This document shows, piece after piece, positions 49,038 through 61,427 of a stretch of DNA of 64,000 nucleotides. Source of the DNA: Vitis vinifera (lineage: Eukaryota > Streptophyta > Magnoliopsida > Vitales > Vitaceae); contig NC_081810.1 in NCBI RefSeq assembly GCF_030704535.1, forward strand, positions 5,303,501 through 5,367,500, read 5' to 3'. The notes under the pieces were generated by a model. The model ran no database searches, had not been told where the DNA came from, and worked only from the letters and a program-made list of their open reading frames with translations. Every line of letters starts with the position of its first letter. Within the stretch, counting starts at the first letter, position 1. The position numbers and the translations under genes were made by a program.

Positions 49038-50579
49038 AGGGCATCTCATGTGTTTTATTGGTTCGGTTTTTACATCTTCTGCTATAGCCATTGTGTACTT
49101 GATGATGCAACAACACTGACTGTTTTATGTATTTCTACCAACATCTTACTTTTAGAGGGAAGGAAAGAAGTACTCGTAGGGAAAAACCGTTAGAATCTTG
49201 GTTTATCGAGCTTGGGCTTTTATTGTCAACTGTTCCTTTGATTTGGGTGTAGTATGTGGGGTAATTGACCAGCACCCTATGTATTCTGCACTCCTACTTT
49301 CCGTTAGGTTCTATCCTTTTTGCTTCATTCCACAAGCATTGGCATGGAAGTGGGAATTGTTTCTCTTTATTTATCTGCATACAAAGAAGACATCTGCAAG
49401 GTGAGGGAGGGAGGTTTGAGCTTAACAAAGGTTCATCAACTATGTTCTGGAGTTTCTTCATCATTAAACTGGCGTGACGGCAATTTGAGGTAGTTTTCTT
49501 CATGTTTTTCCCCTTCACCTTTGGATCCAACTGTTAAAATTTTTGCCCCCTGCATTGTGTTAATAATGCTGTTAATTGGTTGTTTTCTTTAGCTGTTTTG
49601 AGTTACACCACTTTCCATCATATTCTGTCCAGGAAAATGCTATAGTTCCCATGATTATTTGGTATTGATCTAGACATAACATATCATGATGAGGTCATAT
49701 GGATCTTGCTGCTTCAGTTTACCCTGTTGACTGCATCAGTGGCATATATCAAGGTAAAAACCAGTTTAATAAGTTGGAGGAATTAATATGGTGTCGTTTG
49801 AATTTTCAAAAAGCTATAAAACATCCAGAATCCTTTACCTGCTTCCGAACTCCTTATGTCTGGAATGAGATATTGTTAAAGCCTTCCAGTGTTAAGATGA
49901 TTACAGTGGCACCTAGCACGCTACAGCTCTGGACTCTGGACTCTGGGCCCTGAACTCTGATCTTCACTGGAAACATTATCTCTGCTCATGAATGACAGCA
50001 TTCTCACTATGAAGTTGTCTTTGCTATTTGTTAGCGAGGACTTCTTGTTTCAGGATGAGTTTTCAGTGTAATTGATGGTTTGCTGCCCAAATAGTCGGGT
50101 ATTGAAGTTGTGTGAAATGAATGTCCAATTGCAGCTTGGTGGAGGCACTGGCATGGAGGTTTAAATATGCTATGCTTATTAAAGGTGCCAGAATCTCCAG
50201 CCGTAAATCATGCTTTGGTTGATCTCCCCAATTGCCCTATATAACTCACCCGGTACGACTACAAGATTGCCGTTATAAAACAGGTAGGAGATGCATCTCA
50301 GGAAATTAAAAAATCAGAGGCGCTACAATATTTAATTTTTTGACTGTGTATTATAATCATACCGAGTCTAATGTTTGTCATTATTAGCGCCTACAGAGAA
50401 AAGGTCTAATGTTTTTTTCTGCAACTTATGTACGAGATTATGTAAATTCCCATTGTAGTAAAAAACTTAAAAATAATTAGTTTTACGAGCTTCTTGACCT
50501 TTTAGATTAAGCATGAATGCTGCGGCCCTATAGCATATGGTTCAGTCTCTTAGATCAGATTTGTGCCAGGAATGAGGTG
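49038..50579. other. ALY 3' UTR and downstream DNA
   Basis: The first ~200 bp are probably 3' UTR. The remainder has ordinary composition with short open frames but no motif that I can name. No gene is called. Confidence 0.5.
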
Positions 50580-51060
50580 TAGATCACCGCGTAAGTTAAG
50601 GCTTGGGTTTTGGACTAAGGCACGGGCATGGCCTGAGGCTAAGCCTAGCGTCGGACCAATTAAGAAGTTTGATCCACTGCTTCGAATCGGTGCTGGTTTA
50701 TAGCTTAAGCCGTTGACTCTGGGCTAAAGTTTGGGTTTGGACGATGTTTAGGCCAGCTAAGACTGGGACTGGGAATGCAGTTAGACTTGGGACAAGACCG
50801 AGGCTCGGACCCCTTCCAAGAATTGGACTTGGCTGTGAATAGTCTCATGGCTGAAGGTGGGCCTGGGATTCGGATCAAGGCAGAGATTTGTGTGGGGCCG
50901 AAGGTTTGGCTTGGGTGATGATGTTCGGTAACTGCAAAAGCTGGGCCTCGGCCGAAGTTCAGAACAAGATTCTAGGCTAACCGGGATTAAGGCCATATAA
51001 ATGCTTGGGCATAACTGGGGTGCTGGCGGAAGCTTGGGCCTATGCTTAGGTCCAACTCAA
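50580..51060. repeat. Degenerate 'GGCTTGGG' repeat
   Basis: A GC-rich 480-bp stretch composed of variants of GGCTTGGGTTTGGAC / GGGCCTGGGAT / GGCCGAAG at short, irregular intervals. The minus strand keeps a short open frame rich in Pro and Arg, as expected from such repeats. It looks like a decayed minisatellite beside the 3' end of the minus-strand gene. Confidence 0.65.
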
Positions 51061-51231
51061 TAATCACGGGATGCTCCATTTTGTCCAAACCTCGACTAGA
51101 AAGAACCAGTATGAATTAGAATCGTGTGGAACCCACATTAAATAAATCTGAAATGATACACACTTTGGGCATCTGATCTTCGGTTAAAATTTTACAGGAG
51201 GCTGGATCATCAAAATTCTAGTATCTATATT

Positions 51232-52948
51232 TTAGGCATTCTTGGGCCTTCTCAGCTTTTCCAAACTTGAAAATATCAACCTCAATAGAGAATACAGAAC
51301 AGCCTTTATGCAAGACATTATGAAGTTCCAACAAGACGAAGGCCAGTACCATGGATATAGCAATCGGAAGAATAGGCTAATGAGATGTCGAGGATACCGT
51401 CCAACCTGCATTCCAGTATCAAAGTCACCACAAATCCCCCGTAAACATTAGAAAAAAGATGGAATGAGGTTAGATTTAACAGTCCAGATATTAAAAGCAT
51501 GAAAGTACGTACCAAATTTCCCAGATTGATATTTCTATTGAATAATAAAATCTCAAAAATAAAAAATGTTATCAATCTTATAATGTTGCTACATGTACTT
51601 AAAGGATTAACTATGACGACCAACTGCAGTCCAAATTTTTAGTTGCACTTGACCTACTGTTCATCTCTCTTTTTTGATATAATCACTGTCAACTATTTTA
51701 AAACTGAAGCTAAGCTCTTTTGAAATAAACCATAATCATGTTCAAGCAGTAAATAGTTGCATGGCACCAGACATACAAATCCAAAATAATAATGCATCTA
51801 AAGAGTCTAAAATATAATATCTATGTAGTTTCAAATAAAAATCTACTGATTCATTTGAGTTGAAAGGGGCATTAAAGAATAACTTACAGGGAAAAGAAAA
51901 TCTAATGCTTCCCAAGCTGCATGCCGAACAATCCTTGTGGGATACATTGGACCGCCAGGTGAAGTAAAGCTATATAAGCAAGCTTTCAACCTTGTACTTG
52001 TGGTCATTCTTAGCTCCAAGCCTACAGAATTTAATCGTTACTATGATCAGAATAATCTATGCCCAAGTATATCAGATAATGACAATGTTAAACATCATAA
52101 ATCTCGTCATATGACTTAAATGATCCATAGTTGAAATGGTACTACCTTGGAGAACTTTAATTTGGGAAAGGTAATGTACAAGTACTGGCTCCACCTTCAA
52201 TTTTTGAAGCTGATTAAAGGAACAATTTGAACAAAAATATGAAAAAATAAATCAGTTTCATTAAATTTCCAAAAGATATATATTTAACTTGTGTTTCAAA
52301 TATAACCTGGTCAGCAAGTTCAATAACAAAAATGTCTGCTGGACCACCAGCCAAGAAGGAATTTGGGAAAATGGGAAATTCCTTCAAGAAGCTTTCAAGC
52401 TTGTCAACTTCAAAAGAAGAAAAAAGATATAATCAAATTACAGAAGGATACACTTATCATCATTCAACTCAAAGTTACAATAGTCATAGCACCTACCAAA
52501 GTTATAGAAGAATATGAACCTTGAAAGTAGAAGATAGAGATCTCTTTGGGCCTGGTGAATGAGGAAAAATGGACAGTTAACATCAAATATTAATGCCATT
52601 TAAGATACACGCACCATGGAACATACTACACAATAGGGACCTTGATATATTTTTCTGATTTACAGAATAAAAACTCACCCACTACAAAAAATAAATAAAT
52701 TAGCATGTGAGACAGATAAACATGACAACAATGCCTAACCTGTGGAGCAATCTTATTTAATCGTGTGGGCACCAATGCAACTTCCTCTAGGAGATACTGA
52801 ACCCAACAGGAAGGACTAGAGTAAGCAAGTTGTCTTTAGAAAACTCATTTTCAACAGACAAATTATAAACGGTAAGCATTCTATCCTTGATAGGAATCTT
52901 ACACGAAAGAGAGACTGGAAGCGCATTGTGTTTGTTTGGATGTCAATC
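51232..52948 (-). CDS. Unrecognised conserved-looking gene, last six exons
   Basis: I cannot name the family. Six minus-strand exons join with matching phases and consensus splice sites at every junction: 52948-52903, 52796-52740, 52399-52307, 52209-52146, 52021-51888, 51405-51232 (stop TAA at 51232-51234). Together they encode about 189 residues of a C-terminal part. It begins IDIQTNTMRFQSLFR, continues as mixed helix-like sequence (LADQLQKLKVEPVLVHYL), has a GGP loop (AGGPADIF and SPGGPMYP), and ends with a hydrophobic, aromatic stretch (FFRLLYPWYWPSSCWNF) and a basic tail (EKLRRPKNA). The hydrophobic end could be membrane-associated or buried helices. The first exon seen starts in phase with an upstream exon not found, so the 5' part lies further right, perhaps beyond the LINE and Copia insertions or outside the window. 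Continuous frames over six exons argue against chance. Confidence 0.75.
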
Positions 52949-53630
52949 CTGCAGTTAATCACAAAATGATATTACAATGAAGCTCTCTCATTTCTCCCTT
53001 TCACAGGGTGAGAAGGTGAGCAATTCCAAGTATCTTCCAGCATAAGGGACGAAGAGTTGGACATTATTACTGGAATTAAAAAAATAAAAAAATAAAATGA
53101 AAAACTTTCAATGACTAGTATATGCTTAGTTGAATTCAGTCAGTATTTTGGTTTTCCACTGAAACAGAGTATCACTATCACAACAATCCAATGTTTGATT
53201 TTCCTCCCTTCTATCAGTTACACTCACACATGATGCATGCATCCCCACCCACCACTCTTCCTACCAACATGAAGGCTAAGAATAGCAATGATGGCCCATC
53301 TCTCACCCTCTAGCTGCACTTTTAACCTACATGAAGGCTATGAATGGCAAGCCAATGCTTAATTTCCCACTCTCCTCATGTTAGCCCAAAGTTTTTCCAA
53401 AGGCAACCAATCAAATTTTGATGACAACAAAACAAATTATTGGAATTTGATGATTTTCATTAAGTGTATGCAAGGAAAATGGGTCATAATGGAAAACCAA
53501 GTTTTTAATCAAAGAAAAAAGAAAGAGTTTGAAGGAAAGTATTATCAGAAGTGCAAGAGAAGAGAAAAATGAAGTTGTATCATATTCTTTGAATGCTGGG
53601 CCAGGGTGCAATCAAAAGAGTTGCATGCAT
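52949..53630. other. Probable intron of the minus-strand gene
   Basis: No exon could be chosen with confidence. Around 53220-53350 a phrase with CATGAAGGCTA.GAAT.GCAA occurs twice, and similar wording recurs near 63600-63680. A long intron spanning the inserted elements would explain that. Confidence 0.35.
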
Positions 53631-54300
53631 GTTTTTTTTTTTTTTGATAAATAAACCTGAAGTATATTATCAAAAGGCAAACAGCCACAAAGCATACAGG
53701 ATGTATACAAGGTAGCCTAAACCTCTAATAAGAGCAAGCTTTGAAACAAAAAACCTCACTAGCCCTTAAGTGGATGCTAACCACTCCAAAAAACCTATGA
53801 GAGACGAGGACTCCTCTCCAATATACACTCTAGCCCAACTCCACAAATTACATACAAAAGAATTTTTGAGTTTTTGTACTACTAAAGAACCCCCCTAAAA
53901 GCTAATCTATTCCTTTCCTTCTAAACCGTCCAAAAAATACACAACGGAATGAATTTCCAAGTCTTTTTCATTTTTTGCCCACAAAAGGGCCCCTCCAACT
54001 AAATAACACCTTTTTTACTGTTTCAAGGAACACCCACTGAATGCCAAACAAGGCAAGGACAATCTCCCAAAGGACTCTGACCACTATACATTGTAAAAGA
54101 ATATGATTTACAGTTTCTTCTTCACAACCACACAAAAAGCAACGATTTGGGAGCTGCCACCCTCTTTTTTGGAGTCTATCTAGGGTAAGAACCTTTCCCC
54201 ACGTAGCCTCCCAAGCAAAAAAGGCAACTTTAGTTGGGACTCTATCCACCCAAATGCAATTCTTCGGGAAGGAAATGTCATTGGGAGCAATCATGTTATT
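53631..54300 (-). mobile_element. LINE, 5'-truncated, with zinc-binding RT tail
   Basis: A run of T at 53631-53646 is the poly-A tail of a minus-strand LINE. The frame 54294-53968 encodes the domain found at the end of plant LINE reverse transcriptases: VPTKVAFFAWEATWGK, then a Cys/His cluster (CFLCGCEEETVNHILLQC). The reverse transcriptase core is missing. No target-site duplication was found. Confidence 0.8.
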
Positions 54301-54770
54301 TTCAAAAATACATCCTTGGTTAAATTTTTCTTATAGGCTTGTCCTTAATATATATACACCAAACAAAATGTGGCTAACACAGTACACTAAAGTATACATG
54401 TGAGAAAACAAAAGAAACAACCTACAACCACAGCCCCAATCTAGCACTTAGATCCATTGCATAAAATCTACCAAGGATAAAAGATTAGCTAGACAAACGA
54501 CTAGATGATACCCTCAAGACCACATATATAGAGATTAGATATAAGGGAGTCATTAAGAGATTGGTGAATGCGTTGTACTCCTTCAAAGGTTATTTTGTTT
54601 TGTTTCTTCCTTATTGTTCAGAAAAGGCAAAGAGGAGTTGTTCTTTGAATCTTTTGCTCTTCTTGTCCAGAGAGCTCTCATTCAAACCCATTAACAGGTC
54701 CTTCATCGAATATGAAAGAACCGACAAAATGCCAAAAAGGAGAATAGAAAGTGCCATAGCCCTCTAACTT
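54301..54770. other. Unassigned DNA between LINE pieces
   Basis: No motif is recognised. It separates two minus-strand LINE parts and may itself be an insertion or rearranged LINE sequence. Confidence 0.3.
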
Positions 54771-55430
54771 GGTCAATATGGATGAGGAGATGGCCTCCTA
54801 ATTTTACTGTATTTTTAAACATGCAACAATAATCTGCCAAAAGCTATCCTCTTCCTTTAAGTTTGTCCAAGGTCCCAAGAGCTCCACACTATCTTCGAGG
54901 TAAATGACACTTCACCCTTCAATTCCAAGGTGGAGTAGAAATACTTCACCAATAATTCCCTACTTTTGCTAGCCTTCTATACCATTTTGTCCTCCTCTCC
55001 TCTACTTACTAACACAAGAAATTCCTCAACATTATCCATCTCCCAATCTTGAAAATTTCTTAAGAAGAACATGACCATCCCACCCTCTTCCCTCCTGAAT
55101 ATCATCCACCCATGCCTCCTAGGAAGCTGCAAAGGAGAATGGAGAGGAAAAGAGTCCTTTAAGGGAACATCACTACACCAGACATCATACCATAATTTAT
55201 TATTCTCATGTGGCCCATCTCAAATCTCCTTTTAGCTTTAAAAATTCCCCACCCTTTTTTGATTGACTTCCAGAAGCTAACCCACACAGCCTATTCTCCC
55301 TATCTGACAACAGCTTCCTCCTAGCTCTTCTCCAAATTTTCTCACTATGACCTTTCTCCAAAGTATATCCCTTTTTTAAGGTGAATCTCCAACACCATTT
55401 ATCCACAATGAAAATCTATATTTTTCTAAG
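54771..55430 (-). mobile_element. LINE reverse-transcriptase remnant with stops
   Basis: Minus-strand frames broken by stops and shifts read like the part of a LINE pol between the RT core and the zinc-binding tail: KWCWRF near 55400, then WYDVWCSDVPLKDSFP, FLRNFQDWEMDNVEE. The same region of the LINE at 61822-62319 has CKWSWRF and FNDWEVERLL. It is clearly inactive. Confidence 0.65.
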
Positions 55431-55559
55431 CCTATCTTAGAATTTTTTGAAACCCGAGACTTTCTTAAAAGGATTTTGGACTTACAAGGTTTTAAAAAAG
55501 TATGAAGGCATAAGAGCAAGAAACGCAAACTGATTGGGAACCCCCCAGAGAGCTGCATT

Positions 55560-55965
55560 TTGACTATCCTTGCTTGAGTCAACCATTAGCTTATTTTCTT
55601 GCAGCCTTGAAAATGCTCTTTTGGCAGTGTCTAGCAGATGCATGACCCACTGACCAAGCAATTGATTGAGAGGTCAAGCAGTCAGTTTGTTTGGCCTAAA
55701 ATAGCCACCGACATGTTGTATTAAATGCTAATGGCTAGTTAGGTGATCGATCAAGCGGTCAACCCATTCAACGGAAATTGTTGTCTAATGGCTGGTTCAT
55801 ATCCAAACATGATATATATGACTCAAACTTTATTTATGATCTCTCAACAACCTGAAAATCATTTTGTAATCATTGTGAGAGAGATTTAACTTCAAAGTGC
55901 AATTATTCCAGCTCTAGCATACTTCATTGATTACACCACTGGAGTTTAACAATTTCCATTCTTGC
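55560..55965. mobile_element. Degraded LTR-like fragment
   Basis: It contains phrases such as GGTGATCGATCAAGCGGTCAACCCATTCAACGG and AACAACCTGAAAATCATTTTG that resemble the CGGTCAA-rich LTR type seen at 21948-23184. The ends are not resolved. No coding sequence. Confidence 0.3.
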
Positions 55966-55969
55966 TCCT

Positions 55970-56687
55970 CAATTTATTTATTTTTGATAGGCAAAAGCTC
56001 AAAGATATATTAGAAAAAGGGTGCTTGAAAGGCAACCCGGAGTATATAGGGAGTATACAAGAGTCACCTAAAAAAACAACAAAAACACAAGCACTCACCG
56101 GCCCTCAACAAGAACCCAACCAATCCACAAAGTTAAACAAAGATAAGGGGCCTACAACTATAGAAGAATTAGCCCAGGATAAGAGATTACAAACAAATTA
56201 GTTTTTCAATCTTTGAGTCGACAAAGCCTCATTATCAAAGACTATCCTATTTCTTTCCTTCCAAACCGTCCAAAATAAGCAAAGAGGAGGTGCCCGTCAA
56301 ACCTTTCTATGTTTCTTGTCCTTAAAAGAAACATACCAACTTAATAGAGTGTCTCTCACCGAAAATGGCAGAACCTAATTAACCCCAAAAAGAGAAAACA
56401 CAAGATCCCACAAAATCTTCGTCTTAGAACAATGAACAAAGATATGATTTATCGTTTCCTCTTCAACGCAACACAAGCAACATCTGTTGGCTAAAATCCA
56501 GCCCCTCCTCTTAAGCTGATCTTGAGTAAGGACCTTCTCCCAAGAAGCTTCCCAAGCAAAAAAACTCACCTTTGTAGGAACATACGGACTCCAAATAATA
56601 TTGCCCGGAAACGAGACTGCACAACTATGAGCAAGAGACTTATAGAGAGATTTTACAGTGAAAATCTCATTTTTCGTCCCTTTCCAC
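55970..56687 (-). mobile_element. LINE, 3' half, left of the Copia insertion
   Basis: The 3' end of a minus-strand LINE (T-rich at 55968-55986) with the zinc-binding tail at 56569-56375: FFAWEASWEKVLT then CCLCCVEEETINHIFVHC. Joining 56687 to 61822, with one TCCAC copy removed, keeps one open reading frame through the junction. So the Copia element landed inside this LINE's coding region. Confidence 0.85.
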
Positions 56688-57076
56688 TGTCAAAATATTG
56701 TGTGAATGACCGAATACCTTGGCCTTGAGTTTTGTATATTATATATAGACTTTACAAGGATGCTTTACATGGAAAGCAAATAAAAGCAAATAAATTCCAG
56801 CATGATTCTAGCCCTATACATGTAAACTATAATCTGTCAAATAATATATACTAACTGTACAAAATAATAAATGAAGAAATAAGGAAACAATTGTGGGCTA
56901 AAATAAGGAAAGAAGGGTGGGCTAAATTAAGGAAGGAAGTGTGGACAGCAAGTGTGGGCTAAAATAAGGAAGGAAGTGTGACAGCAAAGCTGTCCTTTGA
57001 TAGCTGTCCTTTGACCAGCAAAGCTGTCCTAGTGTGGACAGCAAAGCTGTCCTTTAACAAAAGTTGTCCTTTGACA
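56688..57076 (-). mobile_element. Copia 3' LTR
   Basis: 389 bp, TGTCAAAATA...CCTTTGACA on the plus strand. It differs from the 5' LTR (61428-61816) at two bases near the right end (AGTTGTCC against AGCTATCC). Its left flank is the target duplication TCCAC (56683-56687). Several GCAAAGCTGTCCTTT phrases repeat within 56980-57075. Confidence 0.97.
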
Positions 57077-57086
57077 GCCCCCTTCA
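57077..57086 (-). other. Copia polypurine tract
   Basis: GAAGGGGGC on the minus strand, directly before the 3' LTR, the expected start site of plus-strand DNA synthesis. It overlaps the gag-pol stop codon. Confidence 0.8.
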
Positions 57087-60000
57087 AATTGATGCAAGTT
57101 GATCAACAAGCATCAATTTGCTACTTAGCAAGCAATGTCGATGACGAGGGAGAGCCTTGGTGAAAATATCAACAATTTGTAAGTCGGTGGAAATATGTGG
57201 AAGAGTGATAACACGAGCTTCAAAGGCTTCACGGATAGAGTGACAGTCCACTTCAATATGCTTTGTGCGCTCATGATAGACAGGATTGGCCGTGATCTGA
57301 ATAGCGCTTGTATTATCGGCATGGAGAGGTGTAGGATCGATCTCAGAAAAATCTAACTCCGCAAGCAAACCTCGAAGCCAAATGATTTCAGAACAAGCAA
57401 GAGACATCGCCCGGTACTCAGATTCCGTAGATGACTTAGAGACTCTGTCTTGCTTCTTACTTTTCCAAGATATCAATGCATCTCCTAAGAACACACACCA
57501 ACCAATGATGGAGCGACGGGTATCCGCACAACCTGCCCAATCAGCATCACTATAAGCAGCAAGGCGAGTAGAATTGCCTGCAGGGAAGAACAAGCCACGA
57601 GTAGAAGTGCCTTGAACATAGCGTATGATCCTACGAACAGCAGCCAAATGAAGATGACGAGGAGTCTGAAGGAACTGGCTGACTTGCTGTACAGCAAAAG
57701 AAATGTCCGGTCTAGTAATGGTGAGATAAACAAGGCTACCCACCAACTTCCTGTATAAACTAGGATTAGCAAGTAAGTCGCCCTCCTCTTTGCGAAGCTT
57801 GACATTTAATTCCATGGGAGTATCAACAGAAGTAGCCCCTTGTAGACCAGCTGTAGCCACCAAGTCACTCGCATACTTATGTTGATTGAGGGAAATACCA
57901 GAGGGACTATGATGCACCTCAAGACCAAGAAAATATGTGAGAGGTCCAAGATCTTTCATATGAAAGGACTCGGAGAGATGAGTTTTGAGCTGACCAAGTA
58001 AAGCAGAATCGGAACCAGTGATCACAATATCATCAACATAAACCAAAAGAACAACAATACCCATGTCTGATTTCCGAAGAAACAAGGAAGTGTCATACTT
58101 GCTCTGCCTGAATGAAAATTGTAATAAAGTGGTGCGGAATTTCTCAAACCAGGCCCTCGGAGCCTGTTTGAGACCATAAAGAGAGCGACGAAGCTTACAC
58201 ACATGTGAAGTCGGAGAAGGAAACAATCCCGGGGGTGGCTTCATATAAATACACTCTTTAAGATCCCCATGAAGAAAAGCATTTTTTACATCCATCTGAT
58301 GTAATGGCCAATCACTGGAAGCAGCAAGAGCTAGAATCGTACGTACAGTAGTCATTTTAGCCACAGGAACAAAGGTCTCTTCATAATTGACACCATATTC
58401 CTGATTATTCCCAAGTGCAACAAGCCGAGCTTTGTAACGATCCAAACTTCCATCAGATCGGACCTTGACTGAGTAAACCCATTTGCAACCCAGAGGAATA
58501 ATAGTGGGAGGACAGGGCTCAATGTCCCAAGTGTGATTGGCCTCTAGAGCGGCAATTTCTTCCTGCATAGCTTGTCGCCAACAATCATGCTTAGCAGCAT
58601 GTGAGTAGCATGTGGGAATATCAAATTTGGACAATGCAGCAGTAAGGGCTGAAATAGAATTGCCAGAACTGGAAGAGGGAAATCCATACCTATTCGGAGG
58701 TACAGACACTCGAGAAGAGCGACGTACTGAAGGTGCTGCAACTGACTGCATCTGGAGCGTGGTAGGATCAGATATCGGGTGAGCCATCGAAAGAGACTGT
58801 GGGCGGGAGCATCTCGTATACACAATACCTGGTTGAAAGCGAGAACTGACTGGATGAAGATCTGAGAACTGTTGCTCAAAGGAGGGAAGGACCACAGTAG
58901 AAGAGGATGACACAGTAGAAGAGGATACAGGAAAGAAATGTTGATTTTCAAAGAAAATAACATTCCTAGAAATACGTGTACGATGTAATGTAGGATCATA
59001 GCAAACAAATCCCTTTTAACACATATTATATCCCAAGAAAGCACATCGAACAGATTGAGCAGATAATTTATGTCGCTCATGAGGAGGTAAATGAACAAAG
59101 CATACACAACCAAAAATACGAAGGTGATCATAACTAGGTTGCTTAGCAAATAAGCGGAAATAGGGAGACTCCATATGTAGGACTTGAGAAGGTAAACGAT
59201 TAATCAAGTGAGTAGCAGTTTTTAGAGCCTCTACCCAAAACATGGATGGAACAGAAGATTCTAACAAGAGAGTACGTACCACATCTAAAAGATGACGATT
59301 TTTGCGTTCGGCAACTCCATTTTGTTGAGGAGTAGAGGGACATGAACGTTGATGAATAATACCCTTAGAAGCCAAGAATGCTTGAAACTCAGTGGACAAA
59401 TACTCACCACCAGAATCTGTGCGTAATGTCTTAATAGAAGTAGAAAATTGATTGTCAACATACGCTAAAAACTCAGTGAAAGTACGAAAGACCTCAGATT
59501 TAGAGCGAAGAAAGTAGACCCAAGTAAATCTGCTATGATCATCAATGAAAGTCACATAATATTTAAATTTCTCATGTGAACTAACCGGGGAAGGTCCCCA
59601 AACATCACTATGGATAAGATCAAAGCAGTGAGATGCTCTACTTGCATGCAAAGGGAAGGGAAGAGTTTAACTTTTACCAAGTTTGCAAGAATCACACTCA
59701 AGAGATAAAGAATAACGATCCTTATTACCAGGTAAATCAGAGTTCAATACATGAGATAAGATCTGAGTATTGGGATGGCCTAAACGACGATGCCACACCA
59801 TACTAAGATCTGAAACATTATTACAAGCAAAAGACTTAATAGAAGAACGTGGAGAAAAATCTGGAACAGGTAAAAATAGTGGAAACAAGCGCCCCACTTT
59901 AGGTCCCTTCGCGATCGGCTTCCCCGTTACCTGGTCCTGCACAACACAACCATTACCAGAAAAATTAACAGCACAATTGTTATCAACTAATTGGCCAACA

Positions 60001-61208
60001 GAAATAAGATTCGTGGAAAGCTGAGGGGCAAGAAACACATCAGTGAACTTAGAAGAGGCATCGCCGATAGCAGCTATGGGCAAAGAGCTGCCATTGGCAG
60101 TCTGAATGGAAGATTGACCAACATAGGGCCGAACATGACACAAAGCGGTGGGATTATTAGTCATGTGATTAGAGGCCCCCGAGTCCACGTACCAGAGTTT
60201 AGTAGAATTGTTACCTTGAAACCCCATTGCTGATAATGCTGAAATTAATATCCGTTGCACCATTTCTGGGGTGCAGTAATCTGGTGCAGGAGGTGCAGGA
60301 ACAGAGCACGCAGCTGAAGGAAAGTCGTGTGTTGCTACAGGAGGGACAATAACCGAAGTCTGAAATGCTTGGGCCTGACGATTCTGGGGGCGAATACGAC
60401 ATTCTTTGATAATGTGACCTTTCTTCTTGCAATAAGAACAAAACTTCTTAGGGCAAGTGGCAGCAATATGCCCATATTCCTTGCAGCAAAAACACTGCAA
60501 GTTTTTAGAATGCATAGGTGGTCCGCGTCCTTGGGCAGCATAAGTTACAGTTGTCGTCCCGGAACTGCCATGAGATTGCTCTAAAATAGCTTGAGTACTA
60601 AGGCGTTGCTCTTCGCGAAGTAACTCACCAAAACAAATATCAAGAGAGGGAACAGGAGATCTATTCAGTAAAGAGGAGCGAACAGATTCATATTCCGGAC
60701 GTAGTTTCATAAGAAACTGATCACGCCGGGTAGTCGCGTGAATAGTCTGAATAGTTGAGAGAGCAGCAATAGGAACATCCGCTGTAACCAAATCAGCATA
60801 TTCATGCCAAAGAGTCAGAAATGCCGAGTAGTAGTCCTGGATGGAAAGACTACCATGTTGAAACATGGCAATCGCATGTTCTAATTGAAAGCGACGAGCA
60901 TCGTTATCCTGATGATAAACTTTCTTCAAATAAGCCCACATAGATTGAGCGGAGCGATGGGGCCGCAAGTGGGTGACAATATGAGGCTCCACTGAACCAA
61001 GAAGCCAAGACATGATGCGTGCATCAAGCACAGCCCATGAATGAGAAGTCCCAACATCCTGAGATTTGTCAAAAGTGGATGGTTTTTCAACATCCGTGCC
61101 ATCAATATGACCCCAAAGGTCTTTTCCCTTGAGAAAAAGTTCAAACTGAAATGCCCAGGTAGAATAATTTGTGCCTGTAAACTTAACACACAGCGGTGCG
61201 GAATCCAT
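57084..61208 (-). pseudogene. Copia gag-pol, one frame with two stop codons
   Basis: One 1374-codon frame from ATG at 61208-61206 (MDSAPLCVKF) to the stop at 57084-57086, broken only by two in-frame TAA codons at 59667-59669 (after the integrase zinc region) and 59016-59018 (after the integrase core). There are no frameshifts. Order: gag; two CCHC zinc knuckles near 60400-60500; aspartic protease (VDSGASNHM, near 60180); integrase zinc region (HRRLGHP...CDSCKLGK); integrase core with HSDVWGP and DSGGEYLS; reverse transcriptase with QMDVKNAFLHGDL and YVDD (near 58035); RNase H with TESEYRA near 57420. Integrase before reverse transcriptase defines Copia. A start further upstream, inside the LTR, is open but unlikely. 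Both stops look like single-base changes in Lys and Gln codons. Confidence 0.93.
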
Positions 61209-61415
61209 AGAAAATAAATAGACCCCGAGACAAAAGGATGGACCAAAAAAAAATCCCAGAAGAAAACTGACCCACGACAGCCACAGAAATACTGAGAAAA
61301 ATGGTTGTGGTTGGGTGCAGCACGGATCAACACAGACTTGACCGAAAGACACGAGAGGCACCTCCGAAACCGAAAAGACAGAAAAGAATTTGAGGGAAGA
61401 AAAATTAGCAACCTT

Positions 61416-61427
61416 GCTCTGATACCA
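61416..61427 (-). other. Copia primer-binding site
   Basis: The minus strand reads TGGTATCAGAGC immediately after the 5' LTR, complementary to the 3' end of initiator tRNA-Met. Confidence 0.95.

Noticed and set aside
56688..57076. TGTCAAA...TTTGACA as inverted repeats of a DNA transposon
   Set aside because: The 389-bp unit occurs as two direct repeats flanking gag-pol, with primer site and polypurine tract, so it is an LTR.
59016..59669. Programmed stop-codon readthrough in the Copia element
   Set aside because: Copia elements normally use a single gag-pol frame, and two stops around the integrase are better explained by random substitutions.
59770..60584. Plus-strand open frames of 80-85 residues
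   Set aside because: They are antisense shadows of the Copia gag-pol frame.
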